Positions 13,501 through 28,500 of a stretch of DNA of 64,000 nt are shown here, piece after piece; positions within the stretch are counted from its first letter, which is position 1; each line of letters opens with the position of its first letter. The stretch covers positions 813,501 through 877,500 of the forward strand of contig VWZL01000170.1 in the NCBI GenBank assembly GCA_013396915.1, written 5' to 3'. The stretch is from Stercorarius parasiticus. Its lineage: Eukaryota > Chordata > Aves > Charadriiformes > Stercorariidae. The position numbers and the translations under genes are program-made. The notes below the pieces were generated by a model. That model did no database searches and was not told where the DNA came from. It saw only the letters and a list, made by a program, of their open reading frames with translations.

Positions 13501-16500
13501 CCTTGGCTGCAGTGACCATGAGAAGGAGGGTTCAGGATCCTAGGAGGAAGGAGAAGAGCAAAAACCAGGACCACAGACCTGCATTGCAGGAGAGCAGATT
13601 TCAACCTTTTCAGGTTACCTTGCTTAGGATTACATGAGATACAGCCCTGCAGAGAAGACAGGTCTAGCATCTGGCTGATGTTCAAGGATGACCTCCTCCA
13701 AGCTCAAGAAACATCCATTCCAACAAGTACAAAACAAAGCAAGGGCAGCAGGAGTCTTGTATGGATGAGCAAGAAGCTCCTAGCTGAACTGGGGCACTAA
13801 AAGCAAGAGTATAAGAGGCAGAAGCGGGGTGAGGTGTCTCAGGAGCAAATCACTGCTGTGCAACCATGTGAAGTGCAACAGGAAAGAACTCTACAAGTAC
13901 TTAAGCAGCAAAAGGAAGACTAGGGAAAATGTGGGGCTTCTGCTGAATGGGGAAGGGGCCCTGGTGACACAGGACACAGAAAAGGCCCAGGTACTCAAGG
14001 CCTCAGCTTTACCAGTAAAACCACCCTTCAGGCATCCAGGTCCCTGAGACCAGAAGGAAAGTCTCGAGCAAGAAAGACTTACCCTTGGTGGGGAGGACCA
14101 GGTTAGGGAGAGCTTAAGCAAACTGGACATGCATTAAGTGTTAATAGCCTCATGGGTTGCACCCATGAGTGCTGAGGGAGAGGGATGATGTCATTGTGAG
14201 GCCATTCTTGAATGGCCATGGCAGCAGGGAGGGGTTCCTTAAGACTGAAGGAGAGCAAATGTCACTATCTTCAAGAACAGCAAGAAGGAAGATCAAGGGA
14301 ACTCCAGGCTAGTCGGCCTCACTCCAGTCCCTGGCAACTGAAGGTGATCCTCCTGGATCAAAGAGAATCCTCATGGAAAGCATTCCCAAACACATTAAAG
14401 ACAAGAAGGTGACTGGGAGCAGTCAGCAGGGTTTTACAAAGGGGACGTCAGGCTTGACCCTTTTACAATGAGGTGACTAGCTCGCTGGGCAAGGGAAGAA
14501 CAGCTGATGTTATTGACATCAACTTTAGTACGCCTTCTGACATTGTCTCCCATAACACCATCACAGACAAGCTCACGATGATAAGTGATTAGATAAGCGA
14601 ACAGTGGTGTGGATTGAAAACTGGCAGAAGAGCTGGGTACCAGAGAGTTGTGACCAGTAGCACAAAGTACAGTTGGAGGCAAGTGACCAGTGGTGTACCC
14701 CAAGGGTCAACACTGGCATCAGTACTGTTCAACATCTGAATTTATGACCAGGATGCTGGGACACAGTGCACCCTCACCATGTTTGCAGACGACAGTAAAC
14801 TGGGAGAAGCAGCTGATACACCACAGGGTTCAGCCACCTTTCAGAGGGACTTGGACAGGCTGGACAAATGCGCTGATGGGGAGCCTCATGCAGCTCAACA
14901 AGGGAAAGTGCACAGTCCTGCACCTGAGAGGGAACAAACCCAGGCACCAGTAAATACTGGGAGCCACCCAGGTGGAAAGGAGCTTTGCAGAACAGGACCT
15001 GGAAGTCCTGGTGGACAAACTGAACATGGTAGCAATGGACCCTTGTGGCCAAAAGTCCACCAGTATCCTGTACTGCATTAAGAAGTGTGTTGCCAGCAGG
15101 TCAAGGGAGGTGATCCTTCCTCTCAGCTGGTGTGGCTTCATCTGGAGTACCGTGTCCCATTCCAGCCTCCCCAGTACAATAAAGAAATGGACTTACTGAG
15201 GCAAGTCCTGTGCAGGACCACAACGGTACTCAAGGGACTGGAGTATCTCTCATACGCAGAGAGCCTCACAGAGCTGGGACTACTCAGCCTGGAGAAAAGA
15301 AGCCTCAGGGGGATCTCATCAATGTGTATAAACACCTGGACTGGCTAATACGTCAAAAGATAAGGCAACTTTAATTATACACACTACTGTCTGAGTCACT
15401 TATAAAACCAGATTTTCCCAAAAACCCTAGAATTATGAAACCATTATTTTTCAAAATGAAAAAGCAGACATCCGTTAGTAATCCAAATGCTGCTCTGAGC
15501 AGCATTACCAAAATAACGTAGTTATTTTGGATGAAGACAAAACATAAAATATTCAGGCCCAACGCTCAATTTATATTTAATTTACCAATACAAGAAATGG
15601 AGTTGACCTTGTACGTGAATTTCCACTATGAGAGCAGTTTTTCCTAATGGCAATTATGACTACTGACTTCGTAGTTTACAGGAAACATTATCTTGTATTT
15701 CTTAATATAGAACCCAATACTTGAACACTAAAAATATGCCAGGATTCTACAGTGAAGTCTGACAAAAACTGCATTCACCCTTTTTAAATCTTATCTCTCT
15801 CAGAGAGATAAACAAATGAAGGCGCTTATCAGAGATTCATATTTAGAAAGGCATGTACAACTGATTTTTATAATTTTTTGCTAAAGCCAAGACTCAGGCA
15901 AGTATTTCACCCTCAGTTCACTGGTAAGAGAGAAAGTAAGAGCCTACGTATATTGACTAGTTAATTAACTGTGACATCACTAGCTGATGGAAATAACCCT
16001 GCCTACCACTTCATTCAAATAATTTAGGTTTTTTTCAGAAGAAGATTACACCATAATCAAAAGAAGGCAAGTAATTGCTTACTAACCTCTGCTTCAGCTG
16101 CTTGTGATTGCAGGAGCTGTCGTATACGAAGAATGTCCTTCTCTATTTGTTGAATTCTCGCCACCCTCGCCTGAAATGAATGCATTTTCATGTTTGATTT
16201 TGTTCAAAAAGTCCTTTTACTTGCTGTATAGAATGACAATATGAAGAGTTCTTTGCAAATACAGCTGACTACAAAACAAAGATACTTCATTCACATGATA
16301 ATTCAAATGTTCTTAATAATTAAATACAGGCATGATTGCAAACATTCAAAACAGTGAGAAACTAGGTTTTTAATAAAACCAATACTCATTTGGACACAGT
16401 AGGTCGTCACACAGTACACACTCAGGTATAAAATAAATGCTCCAGTTAACCTGCACGATTTTCCTGTTTCTGAAACTGATATTTTGTGCAGACCTTAAGC

Positions 16501-19500
16501 AGATCATTTGACTTTCATCTCAAATGTTATAATTCTACTTGCCTTACTGAGATTTGAGAGAGACGTATATTTGCAGAGTGTCTTGAAGGTATGAAATCCT
16601 GAATGACTTCTACTATATTCGGTTACTGTAATGGTTTGGGAGTTTTGTTTATGCACAGCCTCTGAATAGTTTCAGCTCCTACAAATCTCAAAGAATTTAA
16701 CAGGCTAAGTACGAAGAAAACTACATACTGCTTCTTTGGTTTGTCTGGGATTTTACAGACAACTGAATCAGAGTCTCTTACAGCCATTTTGCTACTCATT
16801 TCCCACCGCAACCATTCTGTGTTTAGGAATGGGAATGTTAAAAAACCCATATGTTACAGGATACACATACTCCATACAAGTTGTATTGCAAAGCACAGGA
16901 TGCATTATGATTCTGTGAAACAGTCAGTGTATAAAGTTGTATATCCCTGTATGAGCTTGATAATATAATAAATTGACATTATTTGACCTTAAGAGCGGGC
17001 AGAAAATAATTAGCCCAATAGTATCGGGATATGAACAGAACATCAAACTGATTAAATAGTATTTTTTTTTTGCGTGGTGGACCGCTTAATAAAACGGACA
17101 CATAGTTCAAAGAAAAATCCCAATTCTTTTACCTGATTAACACTTACAATGCTATACTAAAAAAGCAAAGGGTTTCTGCATACCGTGTACGGTGCAAGGA
17201 TCAGCATTATAACTAATCTTATTTAACATGTTTTTAATCTGAGAATGGTAATAAAATGGACTTTTAAAAGGTGCTAATGCCAAAAGATACACACGGACTA
17301 GAAATTTTAGAAATGCAGAAGGAAATATAATCACAAAATAGAAAGAACTCCTGACACAGGCATCAGAAACAGCTATGGGAAAAACATCATAAACATCTGC
17401 ATTTAGTAGAGATGCAAAGCTACAAACACTGAACTATAAATTTGATATGAATTAGTAAAGCAATGTATCAGAAAAACTGCCACTAAAAATTTGAAAGCTG
17501 CATACACAGAAGCTTCATCAGAACATGAGGTAAATTAATAATTCCTCCCCCCTTTGCTCCTGGACAAAAAATTCTAAGTATTAGAAAGATAATAAGAATA
17601 TGTTCCTGGAAATAACTGTGCATTAGTGATGTTATGCATGACTGCCAGAATACATCTCTCATGGCAAACACACAAAACCAGAGGTACACAATCGAACAAG
17701 CACTAGGAATGGTTTTAACTTTAGAACCTATACAAGAAACATCGCTTTTTATTCTTATTTGTTCACAGTATATTCCCATTCACTGTTATGTTTACTCATC
17801 ACCTTTAAACATAAAATTGTTGGATAAAGTAACTTAACATTTAAAGTTACAAATTATTTGAATTTCACTGCTCCAGTAAGACTTCTCACCAAAAAAATAA
17901 AAATCCCCCATATTCACAGTGATAGAAAAACAGTAACTTTCTAGGAAGTAAAAATAGGGAATATTATTTTGTTTTCAAAAGGTTACTTTTTTTTTTCCCC
18001 AAAAACAAAGATACATAATAGACAAAATTATTAATGGGTCTACATTTACAAACAAGATCACTGTATGAATCTAACAGTGCTGAAATCTTTATCTGTGCTA
18101 GACTCTGGGATCCAAATTTCCTTACATCTTTAGTGGTCTGCTGTTTTAGCAAACTTTTAAGGATCTTGGGATAAATTCTTAGGAGAATGATCATTTGTTG
18201 TGAGATTTTTAGGAACTTTAAACCTTAAAAAAATGAGATCCTTCTTGTTCTGGCATGAAGGAAAAATAAATTCTATGTTAACATGGCTTCAGCCTTGGAA
18301 TTGGAATTTTTATTTTTTACAGAAACTACGTTTCTTCTACTTACTACTAAGTATATAGGTTACAACATCTGAGTAGTCAAAATAAAACACAGAGAAGTAT
18401 GCTTTTTTGTTTTTTCAAGTAAGAACTACCATGTGAAATCATGAACTTCAAGGGATACTACCGGTTAGTGTGAATAATTAAACAAGCTAAAATAAATTGC
18501 TAACCATCTTCTAATGCATCTTTCCGAATAACTGTAACTGTTGGGCACGTGCCTGTATACAATCTCCATAAATGACAACATCAACAGTGAGTTGCTATGA
18601 GCTAACTTGCTTCGGAAAGAGGAGGTTGGAGGAAACAAAGTCCCACCATGACAGATGAAAGAGGGAGAAGGCCATTATTTTAAGGTCCACGAGAAAGGGT
18701 GGGCAGTGCATCAATTACTTGGGCAACAGAAGGTTATCAGCTCTCTCACAGAATAATCCTTGGGACTCTTAATACAGAGCTGTCTGCAATGCCAGCCTTT
18801 ATATAGCTGAACCCTTCTCTCCCTTCAATCTACATTTTGCATTGTTATTGTGTGTCACTATCAGTTAGGGTGGAAGGAAAATACAGAGCAGAAAGAAAGC
18901 TGAAAAACCAGCAAGTTCACTATACTTGCCAAATATGAGTGTTTCAGTTTGCACATATAAACATCACAGTGACATAATTCAGAATTCACTTTTATGTATT
19001 TGTATGCCAATGAACTTCTACAGCGTCCTGGCACCTGCCCTGGGTAAAATGAAACCAAGGGGAATTACCAGCCAAATTCATAAGAAACACATGCGAAAGT
19101 AGTTACTTCCTATTTTATAATCTTAATGTAATCACAACAGACACTGTAACTTCTGTAAGTATGTAAGTGTTACACATATATAAAGAGAGTAAAACAGTTA
19201 TGATAAACCCACGGGCAAACATTAATTCAGAAAACCAGAAAATATTTCAGCATCTCCTTGGTAGGAATTTTCCCCCACAATATTAGAAAAGAACAAGCAG
19301 AGTAGGAGCTACTTCAAGGACAACTTAATTACTTCCATAGTAATATAACTACAGTCAAATTGTTTCCCTGAAAAAATTCATTTATTCCCTGCCTGAGCGC
19401 ATTTAGAATTTCGCCAGCAGCCTACCCTACCTATTTAGCTTAATTCACCCTACTCTAGCTTAAGTTTGTTAGCAGCCAGAGAACTCTTCCAGAAGTTCTA

Positions 19501-22500
19501 GCATCAATTCCATAACACTTTCTCCTTCAAGAGGGCTAACCAGGCACCCGCAGACAATCCCCAGTCTGCTCTGCCTTCACTCGGGACTGGCTGACACAAG
19601 GTGCACAGCTGAATTCTCGCAGGGCACCACCACTGCTGATAAACCTCGGTAACACAGCCGTACAGCTTCCAGATCGGACTATTATCCGGGCAGATTAAAC
19701 TTGGGTCTGTCTGAGTACATCTATATGGACAAATCCCTACACAGCCTTTATGAACATACCTGACAATCGCAGGGTATCTGTTTTGCTAAATACTTATAAC
19801 CACATGAATTTTCTGAGAAGTCCTAGTAAATCATTCACTTAAAAAAATAAAGCAGCTTTTCTAATTACGAACAAAATTAATTAGAAATTTTTCTTATGTA
19901 GCAAAATTTCATGTTGAGTAAACCTAGTAAGAAAAATAGAGCCTAAAGAGACTATTTTTATTGAAAGGACTTTTTTTGTAACATTCACCATAAAAAAAAA
20001 CACAGGTTATCTTACCAAGCTGGTTATTTAGCATCTCTGGAAATAAACAGTAATAAATAATTCAAGTCGTCACTCTACTAAGGTGGAGGAATAGTTTTTG
20101 TAACCATCGAGCCACTGATTATTCCATTTACAGGTTACTTCCAAATGTGTGTAACATGATTTGCATATAGAATTGTACATGTCCTCATCATGAATGCAAA
20201 ACAACTCTTGGTGAGAGCAAACAACTTCCAGATAGGTATGTGAATTACATGTTACTTGTATACCTTCTTTTCAAAGATTATTCCTTGATACATCATTTCT
20301 TGTTAAGGAAACTTCACAGCAGTAGCTGGATTTTATTCTAAACTTAAAAGCATGAAAAAACCCAGCATGACAGACACAAAATAAAGCAGTTGCAAATACA
20401 TGGTCTTTTGAAGCTATAATGGTAAGAAATTATAAGCAAATAATCATTAAAAATATCTTCTTTTGAAGAAATTGTCTACTTCTGCCTACTTACAAGTCAT
20501 CTTTTAAACAGGCAGAGGAGGGTACTTTTTGCTGAGTAGTTACTTCCTATGTTCTGATTCCTGTTTTTTGTATTTGAAAAGCTAACTAAATGCTCTAAGG
20601 TTATCACTGTGTTTACACACAGTTTAAAGATACAACTACCAAGAATTTTACAGAAATGCAGGAAAACTTTTTCCATTCCTTCTTATAAACTATTGACAAA
20701 CTATACCTGTGCTCGCTTCTCCATGTCCTGACAAGTGCCCAGCTGTTCTTCCATTGCTGCTCTGATTTGCCTTGCCTCATACTCCAGCTGCCTTCTGGTC
20801 ATATCTGTTTGCAAGGAGAACTGAAATTCAAGTAGAGAGAAGGTGTTTTAGTAAATAACATTTATGTAAACTACATATTTCCCTGAACACGAGCAGAACA
20901 ACTACTTTTCCACACCAAACTTCATAAACAAAACAATAACAGATCCTTCAAATATGACTGCATTATTAAAAACAAGAACACATCATGTTGTTCAACCAAC
21001 AGACTACCCGCAAGTTTTGTCAAATGACTAACGTAAGAGTACATTGAGACAGTATCATTCATTACAAGCCTGGAACATCTGGCTACTAATGTATGTCAGC
21101 ACAGCAACAAAACTGTTATGCCTCCCATCTCAATCAGTATTTTCAAAAATATTAAGAGGTATAAAACTATTGCACGTAGTGACTCATACTACTGCTATCT
21201 ACCCTATTTCTAACTATCCTGTCAAAACAGTACAAGTACTGAATCCAGGAACAGCAACAAAGCTTACGGCCAGGCATTCCAACCAACAGATTTTTCAAGG
21301 CAGAAGGAAAGTGCTGGTTTTGGAAAATAACTCAGTTGAAAAATAAAAGAGTCTCCAAGAGCAGTCCTCCCAGAACACTTTACTAAGGTCAGTTCAGAGA
21401 GTCAAAAAGAGACAATCATCTACAAATATGTGAAATGGACTAAAAAGAATGGGATCTGTCATTCTGTTGTGGCTGGAGTTAAGTAGTAACGGATATAAAT
21501 TACCACAAAAGAGATTTAGCGTAGATGTCAAGTAACACATTCTAATAATAAGAAGAGCTAAGTCAATTAATTACCTAAGCAACTGGGGACACAATCTTAA
21601 AACCTACAAGAGTGACACAGATACAGGTGACAGTGCTTCTGGGAATGGGCTGCCCTTCCTCAAGACCCTCTTCAGACCTTCTCCCCTTGCTTCTGGTGCT
21701 CTGATAAGCTCAGCCACGACTCAGATTTAATCAAGTCCTGCTGCTTCACCCTAGTCACCAAAGTGTTTCCACTGTCTGTTTCCACTTCCAGGAGTCTGAC
21801 TGCTTCCTGACCAGGTATGGCTCCGTAAAGATGGGCAACCAGGTCTTTCCAACACTATGTGTGAAGGAATGCACTGCAAATATATCCAAGTTGCTGAGGT
21901 CTGACAACAGGAAAACCTGTGTTATCTGGGTTATCAGACATCTTCATTTTCCCAGATAATGGTGACTTGCTAATAAACAGTTTGGAGATGCCAAGGTAAA
22001 AGCTTGGAGGAACAAAACCCGGAGAGGTTACAGCACCACTTTGCTTTACTGTTATGAATTAAGAGCTCCTGTGTAAATTGTCTCTTAGGCTAATACTGCT
22101 CTCAAAACTAAAAGAATCCACTAAATAACAGAATTGATAGAGAAAAGATCTTCAGTGGGCAGAATTAAGAAGCAGCATACTGACATGTAATTCATTTGTC
22201 ATAACAACTTTTCAGTGCTCCTCCTTATCACTGGCATTTATACTGATAGGTATGAATTTTAATGTGTAAAATTATATATGAAAAATGCATTATTTAGGCT
22301 AAGTTAGCTTTACATAGTGAATGAAAAGAGGTTTTAAATTAAAATGATAGTAGAGAATGTTGCCAAATTCATAAAATATACACAGCATCTAAACAGAGAT
22401 CATTAGCACCAGATACACGACCAAGCATACTGAAGGTACTCACATTTTCAGTAAGGGGGAGACTATCAATCCTTTTAGTCAGGTTCTGAAGCTGGGCATA

Positions 22501-25500
22501 ATACCAGTCCTTTTCTTTCTCTTCCTTCTCAAGCTCCGCAAGCAAAAGAGATCTATTAAAAACAGAAGTGAGAAATGTCTCACTATTAAGTCCTCATTAC
22601 CATATGTAGATACAGATATACGCATTGACACCCATAAAACAGGTTAAATGAGAAACAAGGTCTGTTGTTTCTCTGTCCTACAGAGACAGAGGAACTCGTC
22701 CGTACTACAGCAAGTCACTAGCTTCTTGTATATCAGGTCCACACCTATAAAAGACGAAAATACATACATTCCTCTACAAAACCACTTTGAAATCTAAAAC
22801 TAAGAGGCATTTTGTGAAAGCAGAAAACAGTTATTAGTCATGTGCTAACTTCTATTCTGCTTCTTTTAGAAAATAGGCTTTGTACAATGCATCAAACTAC
22901 ATTTAAGAAAAGGCCTGGATGTTACAGGAGGATATGCATTCCCGAATCACACTACTGAATTAAATTATCTCCTTCACCTTTGCAGTGTCTCCTTACTTAC
23001 TTTGTCACCTATACCAAAACTACGGGTAAAGCACACAAAAATCAAGCTATTTCTAAAAGAGTATTTTCCATCAAACGTTATAAACATTGCAGCTGTTTAA
23101 AACATTTTAAATGGGTATCATACGCATACTGCATACCTTAGTGGTATATGAGAAAGATACAAAGATTAATGTATTCAGTCTCCCAAGAAAAAAAATCAGA
23201 AATTTTACATACTATTTTATCAACCCTTCGAGAACTACATTTATATAGTTGTAAATTTTGTCAATATGGTTATATAGCATTGTTACAACACTTTTCAAAA
23301 TATTTTTAAAATTTTCAGGCAAAATCTGGCTAGAAGTATACATAAAAGCTATTCTTGGGGGTTTTTGTGGTTTGGTTTTTTTAAATACAGATTTATTAAT
23401 TTCTTATAAATGCTTTTTGTGAGCACTCTCCTTCCTTCTGACATCTTAACATTGCTCATTAACATTAACAGAAATGCTAAAATCAACACTTGGCCAGAAG
23501 ACAGAAAGCTGCATACAAGTTTTCCCAGTGTTATTTCCCATCCCTTAACCTCTGCACCCCTCTCTCCAAACTCAGGTTGTGGTCTTTCTGAGCAAGAGCC
23601 ATATTAATCTTTATAAAGTACACAAACACATTATGGACAATTACTGTAAGATGTTAAGGAACAAAAACACAGCATACAACAAAAATACAAATTTCCCCTG
23701 ACTACTTTGATAACGTATCCCAGTAATGATTTGAGATGAAGACGATCAAACTTCCACATGATAGAACTTCATACAGAAGAAAGAATTTAAAAACATATAT
23801 TTTAAAGGATCTGTTTGACTTAGTTCCTGCTTTAAAAATGTTTCAAACTAGTTTTGATGACTCGACATTCATACTCAAAGCAAGTGACCTGACCAGCGTT
23901 CAAATGGAAAATTAAAACTCACAAGGTCCCTCACTTCAACTGCAAGAGGCTGAAAAACTACACACATCTACGAGTGATGAATGTTTTTAAACATGAATAG
24001 AATGACATAAATTTCCAGATTTGATTCAACAGTTATGTTGAAAGAGAACTGTTTTAAGTATGTCAAGACTACACAGTAAGTCATTCACTGGTCAGCTTTT
24101 ATATCAGACAGGCTTACAATCAAAATCAGCGAAAAGAAGCAACAAACAACAATTACCATACTGTTGCTGGTAACTGTAGCAGGATTACAGGAAAACAAAT
24201 TCCTCAGCCACAAGGATGGGGATGGCCGAAATTTCTTAAGTCCTTTGGACAGACTGAAGGAAAAGCTAATAGATGGTGCTCAGGGAAAAGTCCATAAGGA
24301 AAGTAATTTTTCCAGCCTCCCACCTACCCACCCTCTTACGAGGTACCCCGGGTGCCTGATCTCCGCACACGCAGGCATTCTGCAAGGCTTCCGTTTTTAC
24401 CACCTTGGAGGCTCATGTACCGGTTGCATCCAGTTTGTGAAATCAAATTTGCAAAAGCATAATTAATGCAATCCTTATAAAAAGTATTTTTACCATGCGA
24501 GGATTCGCAAATGGGAAAGGACTGACTAATTCTGCCTCCAGATGTCAAAGAACTGGTAGTAGAAACTGGAGGAATTACTTTCAGCTAAGTGAACATGTGA
24601 TTAAGCTCCTCTTGTAAAATGTATTGAGTTTGTGAGGCACTGTGTCACTCAATCTGTTTTGACAAGCACAGTGATGCTAGAAGCAAGAAAAGAACTTAGG
24701 AACCATCAGTGCACCATAAACAACATAAGGCATAACCTGAGGGCGATTCCTTTAATTTAGTAGTGTCATTTTGCTTCTGAATAATGCTTTATTTGGGATT
24801 ACCAGTTTGGTATCACTGCTCCATGAGAATGCAAGTTTTAACAATGTCTTTAAAGTCTCTTGGCACAAAGCCTGAAGGGTTGGTACAACTATAGCAGGTT
24901 GGACTTCCATTTCCTTGAAAATAAGCAGCAAGTCTCTGTAGATGCCTCTGATAAGCTGCTCCCTGCACGTAACATCACTGTCAGATACTACACCAACCAG
25001 AAGTACAGCTGCTTCTCAGCCTTCTGGAACTCCTTGAGCTTAGGAGAGTAGTTAAGGCTGTTACTGATCACGGGAAAAAAACTGATGGAAAAACCCAGCT
25101 CAATTATTCCATCTTTTTATACAGTAAAATTGTTTACATCAGGACTTCCACAGTATCAGCGAAAATTCTCTTCTCTGTCTTACACTGTCAAGGGCAGTGA
25201 GAATGCAGCAAGGCAAATGAAGCAAGCTTTTGGAACTTGACAGTATTTTTATGAGTTAACAAAAAGTTTCCCATTTGAACTGCTTTTCTGAAGGGTGGGT
25301 ATTTCAAAAGACTTCTCTAATGTGGTGTTTTTGAAGCTCGCAACAATATATGAAGCTGAATGAATGCAGAAAACTGGTTTCTTCTTTTGGAAGTCTTTTT
25401 TGCATAATTATGTCAATGTTATTCCAAGTTAAAAGGGAGAAGGGAAGCAAACTATATGCTACTCTACTTGCATTATGCAAATTACAATTATAATTAATAC

Positions 25501-28500
25501 TTTCACTTCAGTTGGTAGATGATAAAATAAAATCTTGAAAAGGAAACACTGCTGATAGATGCTGTAAAGATTTAGGTAAGTTGTACAGTCAGACAGCGGG
25601 ACATATGAGCAGGAGGAGAAAGAAGTCACGAGACAGAGAAAATGCTCAAAATCAACATTAAGAAAATAAAAATAGGAGTGGCATAAACCAGAATAAACAA
25701 GGCATACAAACATTTTCATAAAAAATTCATCATAAGATAGTAACCTCTAGTGGTAAATTACAGAATTTACAAAGGTGAGACTATTAAATTTACTAAATTG
25801 CAAAAGGCAAATCAACACAAAAAGTAGCCTGCAGCGTACTCTGAAAAGTTTTGTTGTTGATACAGTGTCTTGACAAATACACCTGGAAACAGCCAGAAAG
25901 AAAGCAGAAGATATTCAATTAATGGTGTATTCTAAATTGGCAACTTAGAAACATACACTCCCCACTTTTTTCTCTTTTCTTTTTTTCCTCTTTTCTTTTT
26001 TTGACTTTGATATTAGAGGAGAGCTAAGCAAATGAGAAACAGGCAGACAGTTTCATCTTAATTCTAGTAAGTGAATCAATTGATAAATCTTCTGCCCCTC
26101 AGAAGACCACGTTTAGCCAAGCTAAATAGTTTTTTTCAATACAAAACAAGTTTTAACATTTTTTTCTTGTTTCTTACATGTTTACACTAATAAACATCTA
26201 ATGAATTAGTTTATTAAACATGCCGTGAATTTGCCAAGCTCACACACAGTTAATACATGGTTTGGCCCTTGCCCAAACACTGCTGTGCACAAGCAGCATA
26301 CATTGTGACAGTGTGTTAAGATACCAAGTAGAAATGTCCAAAGAACTACCACCTTAGAAGCCACACGAGTGGGAAAGGATCACAGATCATAAATCAGATG
26401 TGCTAACCACCTTGAAGAATGCCAGATGCAATAAATCAGTTCTCCTTGTTCCGAGTGACCTGGAGTTCACTTGAATCACAACTGGAAGTCCTAACTACAC
26501 ACATGTATCACATGCGGTAAAAAACAGCACTGGAAGAATACAAACAAGTACACCATTTTGTTAAGATGGAAAATGACAAAGAAGAGATTCCCAAATTCCT
26601 TAATATTCTTACACAGCTCCTCAGGAATCTAGGTATTATGCAATGGAACAAATACGATCAGCAATGCTGACGAGGAAAATGAAAAAACAGAGTGGCTGCT
26701 AGAAGAGGCTCAGTATGGACCCATGGAAAGTTAATTTCATTCTGCTGATAGGACCAGAAGAAAGCAATCTAGACATAGTACCTTGGAGGAAAAGTGAACT
26801 CCTTTCAGCTCTTGACTGCACAAATTTTACTGAACACCAGGAGAGGGCCTTTAGAGGAGAGGTTTCTGACGGGCTGCCCACAAACCTCTTATTAGCCACC
26901 AAACTTTTGTATTAGGACTCCAAAGTGGATTTTTTTTTTTTGCTTCTTAATGACAAGCAGGCACAAAAAAAACTGTGTTGCTGTTTATTTGTTTTTGCAG
27001 CCTCCAGCCTGACATCTCATCCATTAAGCAGCTGTCAATGACCAAATCTTTAGGAAACCCTGCCTTACAGATAGGCCTCTGGAAACATCTTTCAGTCAGG
27101 TTCATTTTAAGATATAAAGATGGCTTCAGTGGAAACAGCTGCACGTCTCTTACTTTGCATTTCCTTTGTAAGTGATTGATAAAGTGCTACAAATCTGTAT
27201 TATGCCCTGAAAATATGTTCTTCCTATTAAATGGATAGCACTACCGTCCAAGAAAAGAAATTCTATGATTTGTCAACAAAAACCATTAGATGAGAACAAC
27301 ATCTTGAAGACAAGAGTAAACATTTGGTTTAGATGGCATTTTTGCTGAGAGAGCAGAATCACTACGTAAATATCTGCTAATAGTAAATAACCGATCAACC
27401 AGCTATGGCTATTACAACGATTTGCAAAAAAGAGAAAGAGACTGCACCATCACATTGCTACAGTTTCAGCACTTATCAACAGGGGTGAGGAGATACGGAG
27501 GTGTTGGGATGCTCCACCCCCTCTCTCTGAAGATATTTAAGATGCTGACAATCTGCTGATCAAAGTAAACTAACCTTCAGCCAACAAAGAGTAACGATAA
27601 AAAGCATATACGAAGCAGCACTAGAAACCATATGATGCGTTTTAAGACTTTTTTGTGTGTTTGTGCACCTAAAAATAATGTAGATTCCTGGTTTCCTTAC
27701 CTGTTTATCAAGATAAACATACCAGTGATCAAAACCATATGCATGACAGCTAAATACTATGTGTGTCAGTAAACTTTCATGTAAAGTCAGAAGTCAATCC
27801 ATACTGGATGAATAAAAAAAGAAATTTACCTCTCTTTTTCTAGCTCTTCTAAATAACCAGTGCTTTCTCTGCTTCCATTCATAAATCCTCTTCTCGGAAA
27901 TGACCCCATGGGAACAGGACTGCACTCTCCTGAACGGCTTGACACAGACCCTTCCCGGCTCCCATATGAACGCACGGACACCTTTGGCCTTAACTTCACT
28001 CCAGGGAAGTTGGTACTTTCCAAGTTGAGTTCTGCATAACAAAGAGCAAACACTTTCAGAGCTGAAGTTCAGCAGCACAAACTTAGAAGATCATTTTTAT
28101 CTTAGTTTCTTATTTCCTGAGCAAATCCATGATTTTTTTGATGGAAACACTTCACATGGAAACCCACAGAAGAACATAATGTGAACAAAACCAATCTTAA
28201 CGGTACACTTGGAGAATAACAGTCACCTGAGCAGACGGCCAAACGGCAATCCTGACAATCAGAACAGTATCCCCACACAAGCCTGCCTGTCCGCTTTCCC
28301 AGAGGACTTAAGAAATGGGCAGGGTTTTGCATAAATGTCATATGAATTATTCTTGTGGCCCACTTCCTAATAGATTCTTTCTCAGAGATGCTGCAGATGC
28401 TTCACTGTCATGTAAATGATGACAACTCTGTCCACCACAGAGCCCTTAAATGCAGACAACCCGTATGATATTTCTGGTTCGGTGGTAGGGAAAATGGATG

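Larger units (their letters stand above)
8214..16086 (-). other. APC: APC intron 6, carries the nested CR1
   Basis: 7873-base intron. The stretch 12740-15343 is a composite CR1. An 8-bp-stem hairpin (CATCCACA/TGTGGATG) lies at 10759-10778. The remainder, including 8214-12740 and 15344-16086, shows no recognisable feature. Confidence 0.9.

Noticed and set aside
14690..15348. Several 80-100 codon frames on both strands
   Set aside because: They are fragments and shadows of the degenerate CR1 reverse-transcriptase region, not host genes.
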